7,080 nucleotides of DNA from Waddlia sp964635295 (GTDB lineage: Bacteria > Chlamydiota > Chlamydiia > Chlamydiales > Waddliaceae): the NCBI GenBank assembly GCA_964635295.1, contig CAZWOB010000100.1, forward strand, positions 1 to 7,080, given 5' to 3'. The translations under genes and the position numbers were made by a program. Of this stretch, positions 5,706 through 7,080 are shown piece by piece (positions within the stretch are counted from its first letter, which is position 1; every line of letters begins with the position of its first letter). The notes beneath the pieces were generated by a model. The model was not told the origin of the DNA and made no database searches. It saw only the letters and a program-made list of their open reading frames with translations.

Positions 5706-6353
5706 TTGATTTCTCACGATCTAAAGGAGGCACGAAAACGATTAAGTCAAAAGCTCGTCAAATATCGGGAATTGCCCGAGGCTGTTGTATTGGGCCTGGC
5801 GCGTGGAGGTGTCCCTGTTGCATACGAAGTCGCAAAAGCCCTTAAACTACCTCTCAATGTCATCGTGCCCAGAAAGATCGGGGCCCCCTATAATCCTGAA
5901 CTTGCTATAGGCGCGATCGTTGAAACTGGAACGGGCTTTTTTAACAAGCCGCTAATACAAAGTTTAGAAGTGCCGGACGCCTATATTTTACAAGAAGTTG
6001 CAGAGCAAAAAGCGCTTGCTAAAGAACGAGTCAAGAAATATCGGAAGAATGCCCCTCTGAAAGAGATCAGCGGAAATACAATCATCCTGGTTGACGATGG
6101 GATCGCAACAGGAGCGACAATGTTTGCTGCAGTCAATGCTGTTCGCGAGTTGGGAGCTGAAAAAGTGGTCGCAGCCGTTCCTGTCGGTGCGACAGACTCC
6201 CTTTACCAGCTTGAGCGGTTCGCCGATGATGTCGTCTGCTTTCATCCCAGCGACCAATTAATGGCGATCGGCTATTTCTATGAGAACTTTGACCAGACGA
6301 CAGATGAAGAAGTCATCGCTCTTTTAGAAGATGATTACCTCTCTAACGGCTAA
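5706..6353 (+). CDS. Phosphoribosyltransferase-family protein (PRTase type I fold)
   Basis: A 215-residue protein with the type I phosphoribosyltransferase fold. With the start at TTG 5706, residues 129-139 read VDDGIATGATM, the PRPP-binding loop with its paired acidic residues. ARGGVPVAYEVA (about 32-43) and VPRKIGAPYNPELAIGAI (about 54-71) are typical of the stand-alone predicted phosphoribosyltransferases of the COG1926 type, whose substrate is not generally known. It is not recognisable as Hpt, Apt or PyrE. The start is set by AAAAGGAG at 5692-5699; TTG 5703 is a close alternative. Cytosolic, with no signal peptide. Its stop overlaps that of the opposing superoxide dismutase by four bases, and the end of the gene carries a tandem CTAACGG (6343-6356). 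Family certain, substrate unassigned. Confidence 0.85.
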   Translation: MISHDLKEARKRLSQKLVKYRELPEAVVLGLARGGVPVAYEVAKALKLPLNVIVPRKIGAPYNPELAIGAIVETGTGFFNKPLIQSLEVPDAYILQEVAEQKALAKERVKKYRKNAPLKEISGNTIILVDDGIATGATMFAAVNAVRELGAEKVVAAVPVGATDSLYQLERFADDVVCFHPSDQLMAIGYFYENFDQTTDEEVIALLEDDYLSNG

Positions 6354-7057
6354 CGGCCGGAATGAAAGGAAGAATCAGGAAACCTCTTCTGAACAACTTC
6401 CCAATTAATATCCTTCATGAAAGCGTCGATATAGGATCCACGATCAATTCCATAATCAAGCATATAGGCATGCTCCCAAATATCCATGATCAAGATTGGG
6501 TTGGCCGCCGCAAAATGACCGTTTTGATGGTCATCGATCCAAACATTCACCAACCTTCCCTGTGCGGGATCAAGATAGAGAATCGCCCATCCCACACCGC
6601 GCATAGCCCCGGTTGCCTTAAAATCCTTTTCCCAAGCGTCATAGCTGCCAAAGTCTTGAACAATCCGTTTGTAGAGAGGTCCTTGAGTGTCAATTTTGGT
6701 TTTGCTGCCGCCTAAGTTACTGAAATAATACTCGTGGAGACGCATTCCATCAAACTCGAATCCTAAACGCCTGCGGATCTCAGCGCACTGTGGAGTGCGA
6801 TCTTGACCTTCTTTCATGCAATTTTTGAGAATTTCCAATAAGAGGTTTGTGTTTTTGACATACCCTTGATAAAGCTTAAAGTGCGCACTGAGCGTTTTGT
6901 CACTAATCTTGCTGTTACCCAAAAGATAAGAGAAATCTTTTGCTTCATATTGTGTCGGCGTGGAAGAGGTCCGGGTTTGCGGCGGTTGCATCGGTTGTGC
7001 TGTGAGAAGTCCAATCAGGCACGTGAGGATAAAAAAAGGAATACCGATTTGTTTCAT
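6350..7057 (-). CDS. Fe/Mn-family superoxide dismutase with signal peptide
   Basis: Predicted superoxide dismutase (superoxide to peroxide and oxygen), 235 residues. Residues 1-20 are a signal peptide (MKQIGIPFFI then LTCLIGLLTA), followed by a Pro/Thr/Gln-rich linker to about residue 36, so the enzyme is probably periplasmic or secreted. Family signatures: AHFKLYQGYVKNTN (58-71), RLHEYYFSNLGG (106-117), AMRGVGWAILYLD (151-163), and DIWEHAYMLDYGIDR (192-206). Expected metal ligands are His59, His108, Asp192 and His196. The first helix lacks the HH pair (KHH) of E. coli enzymes, showing KLY instead, and is one residue shorter between the ligand His and the conserved Tyr; this looks like a distinct subfamily. 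Metal (Fe or Mn) cannot be decided. GGAGAG (7067-7062), four bases before the ATG at 7057, sets the start; an upstream TTG at 7069 is rejected. Its promoter lies outside the window. Confidence 0.88.
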   Translation of the reverse strand: MKQIGIPFFILTCLIGLLTAQPMQPPQTRTSSTPTQYEAKDFSYLLGNSKISDKTLSAHFKLYQGYVKNTNLLLEILKNCMKEGQDRTPQCAEIRRRLGFEFDGMRLHEYYFSNLGGSKTKIDTQGPLYKRIVQDFGSYDAWEKDFKATGAMRGVGWAILYLDPAQGRLVNVWIDDHQNGHFAAANPILIMDIWEHAYMLDYGIDRGSYIDAFMKDINWEVVQKRFPDSSFHSGR

Positions 7058-7080
7058 CAATCTCTCCAATGGGTTATTGG

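Noticed and set aside
6343..6356. Tandem CTAACGG repeat at the phosphoribosyltransferase stop
   Set aside because: Only two copies of seven bases; too small to suggest a repeat element or recombination site.
1..7080. CRISPR array, tRNA/rRNA gene, insertion sequence or prophage
   Set aside because: No regularly spaced repeats, cloverleaf or rRNA sequence, transposase or phage motifs were seen on either strand.

Overview
The window looks like part of the genome of a host-associated Gram-negative bacterium, with moderate GC (mid-40s % by eye) and short intergenic gaps. The best guess is an environmental chlamydia (Waddlia/Parachlamydia-like) or another intracellular bacterium. This rests on a cysteine-containing outer-membrane barrel protein, exported enzymes acting on host-type metabolites, and a kynureninase (known in some chlamydiae as a tryptophan-salvage enzyme). 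No rRNA or phylogenetic marker is present, so the lineage is inference.

Layout, left to right: (1) 1-834, minus strand, 3'-truncated outer-membrane beta-barrel protein with a signal peptide; its reading frame runs off the left edge. (2) 1007-1867, plus, dimethylargininase (DDAH) with an N-terminal signal peptide, followed 32 bp later by a three-helix membrane protein of unknown function (1900-2274). (3) 3843-2261, minus, an apparent two-gene unit: AhpD-like CMD-family protein, then a C45/penicillin acyltransferase-like Ntn hydrolase. (4) 3961-5370, plus, kynureninase with an N-terminal signal peptide. (5) 5567-5367, minus, dodecin-type flavin-binding protein. (6) 5706-6353, plus, phosphoribosyltransferase starting at TTG. 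(7) 7057-6350, minus, Fe/Mn-family superoxide dismutase with a signal peptide.

Transcription alternates direction. All three convergent gene pairs overlap at their stop codons (14, 4 and 4 bp), leaving no room for terminators between them. Divergent genes are separated by 117-172 bp gaps holding candidate promoters. At 3881-3932 two divergent promoters appear to share one palindromic TTGCAA -35 hexamer.

The most interesting theme is that three enzymes that are usually cytosolic carry Sec-type signal peptides, and all three act on molecules central to host defence: DDAH (methylarginines, which inhibit nitric oxide synthase), kynureninase (kynurenine, made by host tryptophan degradation) and superoxide dismutase (superoxide). 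An exported set of immune-metabolite enzymes is a hypothesis. The families are clear from motifs; export and shared purpose are inferred. There is no CRISPR array, RNA gene, insertion sequence or phage gene, and no gene-free stretch above 300 bp.
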